DNA of 64,000 nt from Falsiruegeria litorea R37 (GCF_900172225.1 NZ_FWFO01000001.1:2046001-2110000), one strand, 5' to 3'. Shown: positions 42,165 to 51,476, counted from the first letter of the stretch. Notes: generated from the sequence alone by a model not told the origin. Program-made: numbers and translations.

Positions 42165-42235
42165 TCTTGCCAGAAATCTCCCGGGGGTCTGGGGGCAGCG
42201 CCCCCAGCCTTGCCCCTTGGCACCAGGCCAGTCGT
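42165..42235. repeat. Dispersed GC-rich palindromic repeat inside the transporter operon
   Basis: On the minus strand the region reads GGCTGGGGGCGCTGCCCCC, then AGACCCCCGGGAGATTTCTGG. The core GGGGGCGCTGCCCCC is a hairpin. I recall near-identical DNA in many intergenic sites of Rhodobacterales, so it appears to be a genome-wide repeat that has landed between two genes of one operon. Needs a search to confirm. Confidence 0.55.
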
Positions 42236-42247
42236 TCACAGTCCCTA

Positions 42248-43036
42248 TCATTGCGCCTGCTCCAACTGATCCTTGTTCTTCAGACCGGTGCCCAGATAGG
42301 CCTCGATCACCTGCTCGTTGGCCTTGATTTCGCCCAGCGAGCCCTCGGCCAGAACCTTGCCCTCGGCCATACAGATAACGGGGCCACAGATCTTGCCGAT
42401 GAAATCCATGTCGTGTTCGATGACGACGAAAGTGTATCCGCGTTCCTTGTTCAGGCGCAGGATGGTGTCGCCGATGGTCATCAGGAGCGTGCGGTTCACG
42501 CCGGCCCCAACCTCGTCGAGAAAGACGATCTTGGCGTCGACCATCATGGTCCGGCCCAGTTCCAGCAGCTTCTTCTGACCGCCCGAAACCTGACCCGCCT
42601 TGTGGTCAGCCAGATGTTCGATGGTCAGGAACTCCAGCACCTCATCGGCCTTGGCGCGCAATGCGCGCTCTTCATTTGCGATGCGTTTGCGGCCGAACCA
42701 GGTGTTCCACAGCTGCTCGCCCGATTGCGCGCCCGGAACCATCATCAGGTTCTCGCGGCACGACATCGAGCTGAACTCATGCGCGATCTGAAACGTCCGC
42801 AGCAGCCCCTTGTGAAACAGCTCATGCGGCGGCAGGCCGGTGATGTCCTCACCCGCCATGGTCACCTTGCCGCTTGTGGGCGGCAGGACACCTGCGATTA
42901 CGTTGAACAGTGTGGTCTTTCCGGCTCCGTTCGGGCCGATCAGCCCAGTGATGGAACCCTCGGCGATTTCAAGCGATGCACCATCCACCGCCCGGAATCC
43001 GCCAAAGTGCTTATGCACGTCTTCGACGACGATCAT
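42248..43036 (-). CDS. LivG-type ATP-binding protein of second ABC transporter
   Basis: 262-residue ATPase subunit: HKHFGGFRAVDGASLEIAEGSITGLIG, Walker A GPNGAGKTT, GLLRTFQIAHEFSSMSCRENLMMVPGAQ, signature SGGQKKLLELGRTMM, Walker B IVFLDEVGAGVNRTL and VIEHDMDFIGKICGPVICM. The D-loop sequence DEVGAGV differs slightly from the usual DEPAAGL. ATG 43036 is chosen for its GGGGGA ribosome site; an in-frame ATG at 43117 would add 27 polar residues but has no ribosome site and starts right behind a hairpin. Confidence 0.88.
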   Translation of the reverse strand: MIVVEDVHKHFGGFRAVDGASLEIAEGSITGLIGPNGAGKTTLFNVIAGVLPPTSGKVTMAGEDITGLPPHELFHKGLLRTFQIAHEFSSMSCRENLMMVPGAQSGEQLWNTWFGRKRIANEERALRAKADEVLEFLTIEHLADHKAGQVSGGQKKLLELGRTMMVDAKIVFLDEVGAGVNRTLLMTIGDTILRLNKERGYTFVVIEHDMDFIGKICGPVICMAEGKVLAEGSLGEIKANEQVIEAYLGTGLKNKDQLEQAQ

Positions 43037-43122
43037 GTTTTCCCCCGTCCGCTGTTTTTTGGCGCGGACCCCTTTTTTGTTGGCCTCATCCGATTTTGAG
43101 GTGCGGCCTTCTGTCATTGAAA

Positions 43123-43147
43123 CAGCCCGGACACAAGGTCCGGGCTG
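43123..43147. terminator. Hairpin between binding protein and ATPase genes
   Basis: Nine-base perfect stem CAGCCCGGA / TCCGGGCTG (43123-43131, 43139-43147), without a strong T-run. Such a hairpin after a binding-protein gene usually protects the upstream mRNA and lowers expression of the downstream ABC genes. Confidence 0.6.
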
Positions 43148-43173
43148 GTCAATTCTATCAAGTCATTGCCGCA

Positions 43174-44370
43174 TCAGCGGAATTTGACAGTGGTGATTTT
43201 GCCGTCCTTGATTTCGTACTGGCGATAGTTGCCCGCCGACTCGCCGCCGCCGATCAGCTCAACAGCTGTCGCGCCGACATAGTCGACTTCGCCGCCGTCC
43301 TTCAGGATCTGCAGCGCCTTGGCCAGCTCACCCGGATAGATCTTTTCGCCCGGTGCGTTGGCAACATCCATTACCTTGCCGGCATAATCGCCCGGTGCGC
43401 TGGAGTTTGCAGCCTGCATGGCCAGCATGATCAGGGCTGCGGCGTCATAGGATTCACCCACAAACGACGATGTGCCGTCAAAACCGTTGGCCTCGCCCAT
43501 TTCGACCATGGTGCCTGCGCCAGGGCTGTCGGTGCCCGGCAGCTGACCGGTCGAGCCATCGATCTCTGAGCCAAAGTTCTCTTCCAGCTTGGCGCCATAC
43601 ATGCCATCGGGGAAGTGGAAGCTGTCAAACGCGCCCGAGTCGAGTGCGGCGCGCATCACGCCCGAACCACCCTGGTCGACGTAGCCCGCGATCACCAGCT
43701 TTTCGCCACCCGCGGCTGCCAGTGCGCCAACTTCGGCCGAATAGTCGGCTTTGCCGTCTTCGTGTGCGGCCGAGATGGTCACGGTGCCGCCCGCGGCTTC
43801 AAATGCGCCTTGGAAGCTGTCTGCCAGACCCTTGCCGTAGTCGTTGTTGGTGTAGGTCAGCGCGACCTCTTTGACGCCCTGTTCCATCAGAACTTCGGTC
43901 ATCACGACGCCCTGACGGGCATCCGACGGCGCGGTGCGGAAGAACAGGCCGTTGTCTTCGGCGGTCGACAGTGCAGGCGATGTGGCCGACGGCGAGATCA
44001 TGACCATGCCGTTGGGCAGGGCAACGTTCGACAGGATCGCACCGGTGACGCCCGAGCAGTCGCCGCCCACGATGCCGTTCACGCCATCGGATGTGATCAG
44101 ACGCTCGGCTGCCGCGGTCGCTGCGCCCGAGTCGATGCAGGTCGAGTCAGCCCGGATCGGGGTGACCTTGGCCGCGTCCAGCAGCAGGCCGCTGTCGGTG
44201 GCTTCTTTCATCGCCAGTTCGGCAGCCGCCGCCATCGGCGGGGTCAGCGATTCAATCGGGCCGGTAAAGCCGAAGATGATACCCAGTTTGACTTCTTTGG
44301 CGTGACCGCCTGCCATTGCAGTGGTTGCCATCAGCGCCGTTGCCGCAGTTGCGGTGAGCAGCTTTTTCAT
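43174..44370 (-). CDS. Periplasmic binding protein of second branched-chain-type ABC transporter
   Basis: 398-residue secreted receptor. The signal peptide is MKKLLTATAATALMATTAMA (1-20). The fold is of the Leu-binding type: EVKLGIIFGFTGPIESLTPPMAAAAELAMKEA, VNGIVGGDCSGVTGAILSNVALPNGMVMISPSATSPALS, YTNNDYGKGLADSFQGAFEAAGGTV, GFDGTSSFVGESYDAAALIMLAMQAA. The SPSATSPAL motif is the hinge-side ligand region of amino-acid-type receptors. First gene of its operon. The substrate is probably an amino acid or peptide-like compound, not determinable here. Confidence 0.88.
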   Translation of the reverse strand: MKKLLTATAATALMATTAMAGGHAKEVKLGIIFGFTGPIESLTPPMAAAAELAMKEATDSGLLLDAAKVTPIRADSTCIDSGAATAAAERLITSDGVNGIVGGDCSGVTGAILSNVALPNGMVMISPSATSPALSTAEDNGLFFRTAPSDARQGVVMTEVLMEQGVKEVALTYTNNDYGKGLADSFQGAFEAAGGTVTISAAHEDGKADYSAEVGALAAAGGEKLVIAGYVDQGGSGVMRAALDSGAFDSFHFPDGMYGAKLEENFGSEIDGSTGQLPGTDSPGAGTMVEMGEANGFDGTSSFVGESYDAAALIMLAMQAANSSAPGDYAGKVMDVANAPGEKIYPGELAKALQILKDGGEVDYVGATAVELIGGGESAGNYRQYEIKDGKITTVKFR

Positions 44371-44539
44371 ATGGTTAACTCCCTAGTTGGAACGTGATCG
44401 TTCTGTGATCGACCCTAGGCAAGCTCTGCAAAAAAGAAAAGTCCTAACGATAACGCGTTTTTGCGTGGCGATCCTGTTTGGTTTGGGTATTTTTTGCACC
44501 AAATTGAGAGGTGAGTTCGCCAAAACGGAGGTGCCGGGT

Positions 44540-45637
44540 ATGTGGATAAGGGGCGCGATTCTGCTGATCATGGGTTTGGCACAGCCCTTGCTGGCACAGA
44601 CGTTGAACACGCGGGCGGGTGCCGTGCAGCTGACCCAGATGATTGGCGGGCTGGACACACCTTGGGCCATCGGGGTTCTGCCAACGGGCGGCTTTCTTGT
44701 CACCGAGCGTGACGGTGATCTGCTGTTGGTGCAGGACGGACAAACCACCAAACTCTCGGGCGTGCCCAAGGTTTTCGCGCGCGGACAGGGTGGGTTGCTG
44801 GACGTCACCATCGCGCGCGATTTCGCACGCACGCGCGAGATATTTCTGACCTATTCCAAACGGCAGCGGGGCGGCGCGGGCACCGCTCTGGCGGTGGCCA
44901 AGCTGGATGCCAACGGTCGCAGGCTGACCAATGTACGCACGATCTTTGAGGCCGCAACAGGCGGCTCGGGCGGGCGACACTTTGGCAGCCGCGTGGTCGA
45001 GGGGCGCGATGGGACGCTGTTTGTCACCATCGGGGATCGGGGTGATCGGCCATCGGCGCAAGACAGATCGAACCACAATGGAACCATTGTGCGGGTCAAC
45101 CGTAATGGGACCGTGCCGCGCGACAATCCGTTTGTGGGCCAGGCGGGCATCCGCCCCGAGATCTGGTCCTATGGCCACCGCAATCCGCAAGGGGCCGGTT
45201 TGGACGCGAGGGGACAGCTATGGACATCCGAACACGGCGCAAAAGGCGGGGATGAGGTCAACCTTGTGCGCAAAGGCGCAAACTATGGCTGGCCGGTGAT
45301 TTCCTATGGTGTCCACTATTCCGGCGGCAAGATCGGCGAAGGGACGTCAAAACCCGGCATGGAGCAGCCCAAACATTATTGGGATCCGTCGATCGCGCCA
45401 TCGGGACTGATGGTTTATTCCGGCAAGCTCTGGCCCGCATGGCGCGGCGATCTTTTTGTGGGTTCACTGAAATTCGACTACATCTCGCGCCTGGACGGTG
45501 GCAACGTGCGCGAGGTCGAACAGATCAAAGGGCCTCAGACCGAGCGCGTTCGCGACATTGTCGAGGCCCCGGATGGCGCGATCTGGTACATCTCGGTCGG
45601 GCAGGGCGCCGTTTACCGGATGACGCCCGCACGCTAA
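44540..45637 (+). CDS. PQQ-dependent aldose sugar dehydrogenase-like protein (Asd/GdhB family)
   Basis: 365-residue periplasmic beta-propeller enzyme. The signal peptide is WIRGAILLIMGLAQPLLA (1-19). Propeller motifs: LDTPWAIGVLPTGGFLVTERDG, GQGGLLDVTIARDF, GGRHFGSRVVEGRDGTLFVTIGDRGDR, YGHRNPQGAGLDARGQLWTSEHGAKGGDEVNLVRKGANYGWPVISYG, and IAPSGLMVYSG. The His and Arg of YGHRNPQG and EHG..GGDE are the PQQ/calcium region in soluble glucose dehydrogenase. ATG 44540 follows GGAGGTG. No PQQ-synthesis genes lie nearby. Divergent from the transporter operon. Confidence 0.87.
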   Translation: MWIRGAILLIMGLAQPLLAQTLNTRAGAVQLTQMIGGLDTPWAIGVLPTGGFLVTERDGDLLLVQDGQTTKLSGVPKVFARGQGGLLDVTIARDFARTREIFLTYSKRQRGGAGTALAVAKLDANGRRLTNVRTIFEAATGGSGGRHFGSRVVEGRDGTLFVTIGDRGDRPSAQDRSNHNGTIVRVNRNGTVPRDNPFVGQAGIRPEIWSYGHRNPQGAGLDARGQLWTSEHGAKGGDEVNLVRKGANYGWPVISYGVHYSGGKIGEGTSKPGMEQPKHYWDPSIAPSGLMVYSGKLWPAWRGDLFVGSLKFDYISRLDGGNVREVEQIKGPQTERVRDIVEAPDGAIWYISVGQGAVYRMTPAR

Positions 45638-45668
45638 CATAACCCATCATTGTCGAGGGGGTATTGAT

Positions 45669-46082
45669 ATGAAACGAATTTCCTTTGTGCTGGCCCTGCT
45701 TCTGTGTCCCGTGTTCGCCTGGGCCGAAGACAGCCGGTTCGACAGCTATGACGCCTATGTGCGCTTTATCGACGACAAGATCATGAGCCGCGACTTTATC
45801 CCGCTGATCTCCAACATGGGGGGCAAGGATGAATACACGCCGGAACAGATGCGAGGGGTCAATGGCCAGTTGTTGAATGCGATGCCATTTGATTTCACCG
45901 GGACGGCCCTGATCAAAAAGGTCGATCTGGGCAATGGTTTCAGCCAGGAAATGCGGACCTATTGGAACGACCGCACCAGCTATGTCTATTTCTACGCGTT
46001 CCTGCATCAGACGGACGATGACCTGATCGTGCTCAAGTTCAATCTGAACACCAACTCGGAAAAGATCTTCAGCAAATTCTGA
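45669..46082 (+). CDS. Small secreted protein of unknown function
   Basis: 137-residue protein not recognised. The signal peptide is MKRISFVLALLLCPVFAWA (1-19). The mature part is a compact alpha/beta domain with FDSYDAYVRFIDDKIMSRDFIPLISNMGGKDEYTPEQMRGVN and YVYFYAFLHQTDDDLIVLKFNLN, and no cysteine after cleavage. A GAGGGGG ribosome site precedes ATG 45669. It follows the sugar dehydrogenase by 31 bases and may share its transcript. It overlaps the convergent GNAT gene by 14 bases at its end. Confidence 0.72.
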   Translation: MKRISFVLALLLCPVFAWAEDSRFDSYDAYVRFIDDKIMSRDFIPLISNMGGKDEYTPEQMRGVNGQLLNAMPFDFTGTALIKKVDLGNGFSQEMRTYWNDRTSYVYFYAFLHQTDDDLIVLKFNLNTNSEKIFSKF

Positions 46083-46581
46083 GTTCGGGCCGTATAAACT
46101 CATAATAATCAGTATCGCACCACTCGACGTCACCATAACCAAAGTTGGCTTTTTCCTGGCGCGTCCTGCGAAACCCGAGCTTTCTAAGTAGCGCACCAGA
46201 GGCAAGATTGCGTGGGTCACATTCGGCCTTGAAGACAAGCTCGCGATCAAATCGCTCAAATGCGCGCGGCAGAAAGGCCGACAAGGCCTCGAACGCCAAC
46301 CCTTTGCCCCAATGATCTGGGTGTAGGATGTAGCCGATCTCGGGCGTTCGCCACATACCAGCCTTACCGATACAGACACCATCCAGCTCGACTACCAGGT
46401 CGAAACTGGTTTCGGGGTCTTGGTTCATCAGGCCCGACAACAGCTTTGCCGTGACGGTGATGTCCTCATATGGCGGCCGATCCCAATAGCGCATGGCTTG
46501 GGGATCGGAAAACACCTTGTGGATATCTCCCAAATCTTCAGCCCGCGCAGGCCTTAGTAACAGTCTGGGTGTTTCGATCAC
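46069..46581 (-). CDS. GNAT-family acetyltransferase (RimJ/RimL type)
   Basis: 170-residue acetyl-CoA-dependent N-acetyltransferase. It begins VIETPRLLLRPARAEDLGDIHKVFSDP, typical of the ribosomal-protein acetyltransferase-like subgroup. The acetyl-CoA site is IGYILHPDHWGKGLAFEALSAFL, and ECDPRNLASGALLRKLGFRRT is motif B. The start is GTG 46581, overlapping the AraC-type regulator's TGA as GTGA; longer in-frame readings only recode the regulator's end. The substrate is unknown. Confidence 0.85.
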   Translation of the reverse strand: MIETPRLLLRPARAEDLGDIHKVFSDPQAMRYWDRPPYEDITVTAKLLSGLMNQDPETSFDLVVELDGVCIGKAGMWRTPEIGYILHPDHWGKGLAFEALSAFLPRAFERFDRELVFKAECDPRNLASGALLRKLGFRRTRQEKANFGYGDVEWCDTDYYEFIRPELRIC

Positions 46582-47582
46582 ACCGACAGGCGCGAGGCCT
46601 GCGCCCCGCGTTCGCGGTAGGGCGTGGTGTTGTAGTGCGCGCGGTAGCATTTCGAAAAATGCGAAGGCGAGGCAAAGCCGCAAGCCAGTGCCACATTGAT
46701 CACGCTCATATCAGTCTGCATTAGCAGGTTGCGTGCCTTTTGCAGGCGCAGTTCCATGTAATAGCGCTTGGGAGAGCGGTTCAGGTAGCGGCGGAACAGG
46801 CGTTCCAGCTGCCGGGTGGACATGCCCACATCCTTGGCCAGGATCGAGGGGCTGATCGGTTCCTCGATGTTCTTTTCCATCATCTGGATGACCTGGCTCA
46901 GCTTTGGGTGACGCACACCGATTCGCGTTGGCGTCGACAGGCGTTGCGTGTCCTGGTCGGTCCGGATCGAGGAATAGATCATCTGATCCGCAACGGCATT
47001 TGCCAGCTCTTCGCCGTGATTTTCGGCAATCACCTTGAGCATCAAGTCGATGGACGAGGTGCCACCCGCAGTGGTCATCCGGTTGCCCTCAAGCAGGAAG
47101 ACCGATTTCGTCAGCTCGACCTCGTCGAACTCTTCGGCAAAGCTGTCGGCGTTCTCCCAATGGATCGTTGCTTTCTTGCCATCCAACAGACCGGCCTTTG
47201 CCATCGTATAGGCCCCGGTGCACAGCCCCGCGATCTTGAGCCCCTTGCGGGCCTCGCGGCGCAGCCAGTTCAACACCTTCTTGGTCGTGGAGATTTGCAC
47301 ATCGACGCCGCCGCACAGCAGAATAACGTCGTCGCGCGCCAACTCGATCAGATCATCGTCCAGCTTGAACGTGGTCCCCGCAGAACAGCTGACCACATCA
47401 CCGCCTTCGCCCAACAAGATCCAGCTGTATAGCTCTTTGTTCGACATTCGGTTTGCGATCCTAAGACTGTCGAGCGCCGAGGCGAAGGACAGCATCGAAA
47501 ACTTGTCCAAAAGGACAAAGACGAACCGTTTTGGCTTGGTCTGATCGGTGTCCACTTCGACAACTTGGCGTTGCTCTTGCAT
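46578..47582 (-). CDS. GlxA-family transcriptional regulator (DJ-1/PfpI + AraC)
   Basis: 334-residue regulator. The N-terminal class-I-glutamine-amidotransferase-like domain (about 18-200) has KRFVFVLLDKFSMLSFASALDSLRIANRM and the nucleophile-elbow IAGLCTGAYTMAKAGLLDGKKATIHWENADSF. The C-terminal AraC double helix-turn-helix (about 225-325) has SPSILAKDVGMSTRQLERLFRRYLNRSPKRYYMELRLQKARNLLMQTDMSVINVALACGFASPSHFSKCYR. This group includes GbdR, CdhR and ArgR-type activators of amine or betaine catabolism; which one this is cannot be decided. Coupled to the GNAT gene and divergent from DAHP synthase. Confidence 0.87.
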   Translation of the reverse strand: MQEQRQVVEVDTDQTKPKRFVFVLLDKFSMLSFASALDSLRIANRMSNKELYSWILLGEGGDVVSCSAGTTFKLDDDLIELARDDVILLCGGVDVQISTTKKVLNWLRREARKGLKIAGLCTGAYTMAKAGLLDGKKATIHWENADSFAEEFDEVELTKSVFLLEGNRMTTAGGTSSIDLMLKVIAENHGEELANAVADQMIYSSIRTDQDTQRLSTPTRIGVRHPKLSQVIQMMEKNIEEPISPSILAKDVGMSTRQLERLFRRYLNRSPKRYYMELRLQKARNLLMQTDMSVINVALACGFASPSHFSKCYRAHYNTTPYRERGAQASRLSV

Positions 47583-47753
47583 GGCTCAGCATTCCTTATT
47601 CGCGGGCGTCGGTGGGTGGATGTGTATTGCGACGCATTAAGCACCATGCTCAGAGCTTAATTCTCTCGTCAAGAGCCGCAAATCGCATATGGCCTCTCAT
47701 CCCCGCATTTTGTATAGAGGCCCCCTGAGAATACCTTAGCGGAGATTAGAGCT

Positions 47754-49124
47754 ATGAGTGAGTGGCAAAAACAGAACTGGCGCACCAAACCGCGGGTTCA
47801 GATGCCCGACTATACCGATGCCGCGGCCCTGGCCGCAGTCGAGTCACAGCTTTCGAACTATCCGCCGCTGGTGTTTGCAGGAGAGGCCCGGACCCTCAAG
47901 CAACAACTGGGTGCTGCCGCGCGCGGCGAGGCTTTTCTGCTGCAGGGCGGCGATTGCGCCGAAAGCTTTGAGCAATTCAGCGCGGACGGGATTCGCGACA
48001 CGTTCAAAGTGATGCTGCAGATGGCGATGGTGCTAACCTATGGCGCCAAAGTGCCGGTGGTCAAAGTGGGCCGCATGGCGGGCCAATTCGCCAAACCGCG
48101 TTCGGCCCCGACCGAGGTGGTGGATGGCGTCGAGCTGCCCAGCTACCGTGGTGACATCATCAACGAGCTGGCCTTCACGCCCGAGGCGCGCATTCCCGAT
48201 CCCAAGAAGATGCTGCAGGCCTATACACAGGCTGCCGCAACGCTGAACCTGCTCCGGGCTTTTTCGACCGGTGGTTTTGCCGACATGAAGCGTGTGCATT
48301 CCTGGACCCTGGGCTTTACCGATGATCAGGAAGTGCAAAAGTATTCCGAGATCGCCAACCGCATCCAGGACAGCATCGATTTCATGGCAGCTGCCGGCAT
48401 CAATTCGGACACCATGCACGAGTTCTCGACGGTTGAGTTCTACACCAGCCATGAAAGCCTGCTGCTGGAATATGAAGAGGCATTGACCCGTCTTGATTCG
48501 ACATCCGGCAATTGGCTGGCAGGTTCTGGCCACATGATCTGGATCGGCGACCGCACCCGTCAGCCAGACGGTGCACACGTCGAATTCTGCAGTGGTGTTC
48601 TGAACCCCATCGGTCTGAAATGCGGCCCGACCACCACAGCCGAAGACCTCAAGGTGCTGATGGCCAAGCTGAACCCCGAAAACGAAGAGGGGCGTTTGAC
48701 CCTGATCGCACGCTTTGGGGCAGGCAACGTGGGCGAGCATCTGCCGCGTCTGATCAAAGCCGTGAAAGAGGAAGGGGCCAATGTGACCTGGGTCTGTGAT
48801 CCGATGCACGGCAACACGATCAAATCTTCGACCGGTTACAAAACGCGCCCGTTCGACTCGGTTCTGCGCGAGGTGCGCGACTTCTTTGGTGTGCATTCCG
48901 CCGAAGGCACCATACCCGGTGGCGTGCATTTCGAGATGACCGGCCAGGACGTAACCGAATGCACCGGTGGCGTCCGCGCCGTGACAGACGAGGATTTGAG
49001 CGACCGCTATCACACGGCTTGCGATCCGCGCCTGAACGCCAGCCAGTCGCTGGAATTGGCGTTCCTGGTGGCCGAAGAGCTGTCGAAACTCCGTCTGGAT
49101 CGCGAAGCCCGCGCTGCAGGCTAA
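47754..49124 (+). CDS. Class II 3-deoxy-7-phosphoheptulonate (DAHP) synthase
   Basis: 456-residue enzyme of the first shikimate step, condensing phosphoenolpyruvate and erythrose 4-phosphate. It is plant/actinobacterial type (class II): [17 protein letters not shown] at the start, [95 protein letters not shown] and [24 protein letters not shown]-type Cys, the CDPMHGN His and the terminal Glu/Asp form the metal site. A GGAG site precedes ATG 47754 and a strong terminator follows. Monocistronic. Confidence 0.95.
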   Translation: MSEWQKQNWRTKPRVQMPDYTDAAALAAVESQLSNYPPLVFAGEARTLKQQLGAAARGEAFLLQGGDCAESFEQFSADGIRDTFKVMLQMAMVLTYGAKVPVVKVGRMAGQFAKPRSAPTEVVDGVELPSYRGDIINELAFTPEARIPDPKKMLQAYTQAAATLNLLRAFSTGGFADMKRVHSWTLGFTDDQEVQKYSEIANRIQDSIDFMAAAGINSDTMHEFSTVEFYTSHESLLLEYEEALTRLDSTSGNWLAGSGHMIWIGDRTRQPDGAHVEFCSGVLNPIGLKCGPTTTAEDLKVLMAKLNPENEEGRLTLIARFGAGNVGEHLPRLIKAVKEEGANVTWVCDPMHGNTIKSSTGYKTRPFDSVLREVRDFFGVHSAEGTIPGGVHFEMTGQDVTECTGGVRAVTDEDLSDRYHTACDPRLNASQSLELAFLVAEELSKLRLDREARAAG

Positions 49125-49148
49125 ATCCAGCAGAGCGAATGACATGCA

Positions 49149-49175
49149 GGGCGGGGCCTAGGCTCCGCCCTTTTT
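49149..49175 (+). terminator. Intrinsic terminator after DAHP synthase
   Basis: GGGCGGGGCC-TA-GGCTCCGCCC (49149-49170) followed by TTTTT; the stem has one G-T pair. Confidence 0.85.
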
Positions 49176-49223
49176 CGTTGGCAAAAACATAGCGTAAGCT
49201 TATGCGCTTTAGGGCGCGAAACC

Positions 49224-49550
49224 TTAAGTTCCGCTGTAAGCGTAGAGTGCGCTCATCTGATCGCTTAGACGGCTCTTGTCGGCAACATCCCGTTCGAGAT
49301 CATACCTGAACTCTTCGCCTGTATCGTCGGTGCTGAAGACCCCAAGAGACAGGTTGGTCGCGCCATCAGGGTTCAGATCCTCGACCTTATCGACGCGCAG
49401 TGAGCTTGCACCGTCACCATGTTGCCAGCCTCCAAATGGAACTGGTCATCCCCCTTTACGACCGATCAAGAGATCCGTGTCGTTCTCATTTCCCGCTCAT
49501 GTATCGTTTCCACTATCACCGGTCAGGGTTTCATCCAGTCCACGGAGTGC
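49224..49550 (-). pseudogene. Decayed remnant of an RTX-type calcium-binding protein (C-terminal part)
   Basis: One continuous minus-strand frame from 49550 to the TAA at 49226-49224 reads like the end of a secreted RTX protein but has two internal TGA stops (49499-49497 and 49448-49446). Before the first stop: LDETLTGDSGNDT. Between the stops: AGNENDTDLLIGRKGG, i.e. GGxGxDxLx-type repeats. After the second: GDGASSLRVDKVEDLNPDG, then NLSLGVFSTDDTGEEFRYDLERD and a terminal SALYAYSGT. No start or ribosome site is present, and sequence further upstream loses coding character. Clearly non-functional if expressed as a single protein; family identity rests on the repeat motifs. Confidence 0.6.
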
Positions 49551-49616
49551 TTGATATCAGCTTTCCAGTTTGGCGATGCATAACGTCACTCAATGGGCGT
49601 ATTGCCCACTTTACCC

Positions 49617-50294
49617 TCACATCTCATCGCGAGAGGCAACTAAACGCAGGTGTGGCGCGGCCTGGAATTCGGATTCTTCCTCGGCAAAGCCCTGTGTTTC
49701 CTGCTCGACGACGGGGGGGATTGTCTGCTCGCCACACAGGTTGCGCAACCGCGAGCGCGCGACATCAAAGCTGTGCGAGGTCCGCTTGCTCAGTTCCCCT
49801 TCGGCGACAACAACACCCAATGCCCGGCTGGTGTCGCCAAAATCGCTTTTGAGCGGCAGAAGGACCATCCGTGCCTCTAGCGGGCTAAGTGCAAAGCGAC
49901 GTTCGGCGATCAGGTCCAGTTCGGCCACGGCAGGGGTGTCGAACATATGTTCAAGAACGGCACCAACTTCGGCGCGGGCCGCGCCGGTGAACATAGCGGT
50001 CAGGGGCATGCCGCGCACTTCCATTCCCGTAAGTTCTGTCAGGTGCTGACCGGCCAGGCGAAAACGGGCGATACCCGGCGCAATGCGTTCCAGAATGAAT
50101 GCATATGGAAGGATGTTTTCCAAACCGCGCGGGTCGATGGCCGACCGCAAGGGAACATCCTCATCGGTACGCAAGGCGGACCAATAAGCTTCCGCCTGAC
50201 GGAGAGGAGACAGGCTGCGTCCACTGCGAAACCGGTCCATCGAAACCACCTTCTCCAATTTGTCACTCAACGTGTCACCCAAAAAACGCCGCAT
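49617..50294 (-). CDS. PAS-domain protein (alphaproteobacterial PAS_5 type)
   Basis: 225-residue soluble protein with a single PAS-like domain of the type common in alphaproteobacteria: SPLRQAEAYWSALRTDEDVPLRSAIDPRGLENILPYAFILERIAPGIARFRLAGQHLTELTGMEVRGMPLTAMF at residues about 29-105. The C-terminal region (SFDVARSRLRNLCGEQTIPPVVEQET) is low-complexity and acidic. There is no kinase or output domain, so it may be a sensory adaptor. A CtrA-type TTAA-N7-TTAA site lies about 110 bases upstream, which would link it to the CtrA network (inference). Confidence 0.82.
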   Translation of the reverse strand: MRRFLGDTLSDKLEKVVSMDRFRSGRSLSPLRQAEAYWSALRTDEDVPLRSAIDPRGLENILPYAFILERIAPGIARFRLAGQHLTELTGMEVRGMPLTAMFTGAARAEVGAVLEHMFDTPAVAELDLIAERRFALSPLEARMVLLPLKSDFGDTSRALGVVVAEGELSKRTSHSFDVARSRLRNLCGEQTIPPVVEQETQGFAEEESEFQAAPHLRLVASRDEM

Positions 50295-50404
50295 GCCTTA
50301 GTTCCTTTTCATGTTGCGCGCCGATGTCCAAAATCTTGACCGAAGCACAACAGGTTACCCAGAAGTTAATTTGGCATGGGTTGAGTCAATTTTGGAGCAA
50401 ATCT

Positions 50405-50419
50405 TTAACGAATGGTTAA
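50405..50419. promoter_or_regulatory. Probable CtrA-binding site
   Basis: TTAACGAATGGTTAA is an exact TTAA-N7-TTAA CtrA box. It stands in the 272-base gap between the divergent PAS-domain gene and yicC. Roseobacters use CtrA mainly for motility, gene-transfer-agent and signalling genes. Confidence 0.5.
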
Positions 50420-50566
50420 CATTGCTAAAGTTGTTCTTAACAGGCGCGGCGTCGCCCATATTTTGCGGCGTTGGACCCACCGCGCCGCCTTGGCGGGGCT
50501 TGCCCTGACACCCGCTATGGCATTAGGTGCCACCACCCAATGGGACCGATCCAAGGTAGGACACAG

Positions 50567-51457
50567 ATGATCAGATCGATGACAGGCTTTGCATCCGCAC
50601 GCGGAGAAAGCGGCCCGCACAGCTGGGCCTGGGAGCTACGCAGCGTGAATTCCAAGGGGTTGGATCTGCGCATCCGGGTTCCCGATTGGCTCGAAGGGCT
50701 CGAGGCCGCGCTGCGCGCCAGTCTGCCCAAATCGGTCGCGCGTGGAAGCGTGACGGTGTCGCTGCGGGTCAGCCGTGCTGAGGACACAGGCGGATTGCAA
50801 TTGAACTCGGCAACCTTGGATGCCGCTTTGGCCGCTCTGTCCGAGATCGAAGATCGTGCTATGCAACGCGGCGTGACACTGGCCCCCTCCAAAGCATCCG
50901 ATCTGCTTGCTTTGCGCGGCATGCTCGAGGTCAGCGCCGGCGATGATGACCCTGCACCGCTTGTTGCGCAAATGAAGACCGAGTTTGCCGATCTGATCGC
51001 GGCATTTCTGCAAATGCGCAGCACCGAAGGCCAGGCGCTGCACGCTATCCTGTCCGCTCAGCTGGACACGGTCGAAACCTTGACTGCCCAGGCCGCGGAC
51101 CTGGCCGAGGCGCGTACGGCGCAGGTGGCCGAGGCTCTCAAGACCAATCTGGCTCGGGTGCTGGACAACACCGACGGGGCTGATGCCGACCGTGTTGCAC
51201 AGGAACTGGCCCTGATCGCCGTAAAATCGGACGTCACCGAAGAGATCGACCGCCTCAAAGCCCATGTCGCCGCCGCGCGTGATCTGCTGGCGCAGGACGG
51301 GGCCGTGGGCCGTAAGCTGGATTTCCTGATGCAAGAATTCAACCGCGAAGCCAACACGCTGTGTTCGAAATCGCAAAACACCGAGCTGACCGCCGTGGGG
51401 CTGGAGCTGAAAGCCGTGATCGACCAGATGCGCGAACAGGTTCAAAATGTCGAATAA
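50567..51457 (+). CDS. YicC/YloC-family endoribonuclease
   Basis: 296-residue protein of the YicC family, reported as an endoribonuclease in E. coli. The N-terminal domain [57 protein letters not shown] and the DUF1732 C-terminal part ([60 protein letters not shown]) are diagnostic. ATG 50567 fits the family start; the upstream frame is non-coding. It overlaps or abuts guanylate kinase, the usual yicC-gmk arrangement. Confidence 0.92.
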   Translation: MIRSMTGFASARGESGPHSWAWELRSVNSKGLDLRIRVPDWLEGLEAALRASLPKSVARGSVTVSLRVSRAEDTGGLQLNSATLDAALAALSEIEDRAMQRGVTLAPSKASDLLALRGMLEVSAGDDDPAPLVAQMKTEFADLIAAFLQMRSTEGQALHAILSAQLDTVETLTAQAADLAEARTAQVAEALKTNLARVLDNTDGADADRVAQELALIAVKSDVTEEIDRLKAHVAAARDLLAQDGAVGRKLDFLMQEFNREANTLCSKSQNTELTAVGLELKAVIDQMREQVQNVE

Positions 51458-51476
51458 CGAAACGAAAGAGCAAACC

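Noticed and set aside
50412-50570. A 52-codon frame whose TGA overlaps the yicC start as ATGA.
   Set aside because: Its start lies inside the CtrA box and has no ribosome site; the signal-peptide-like look is probably chance.
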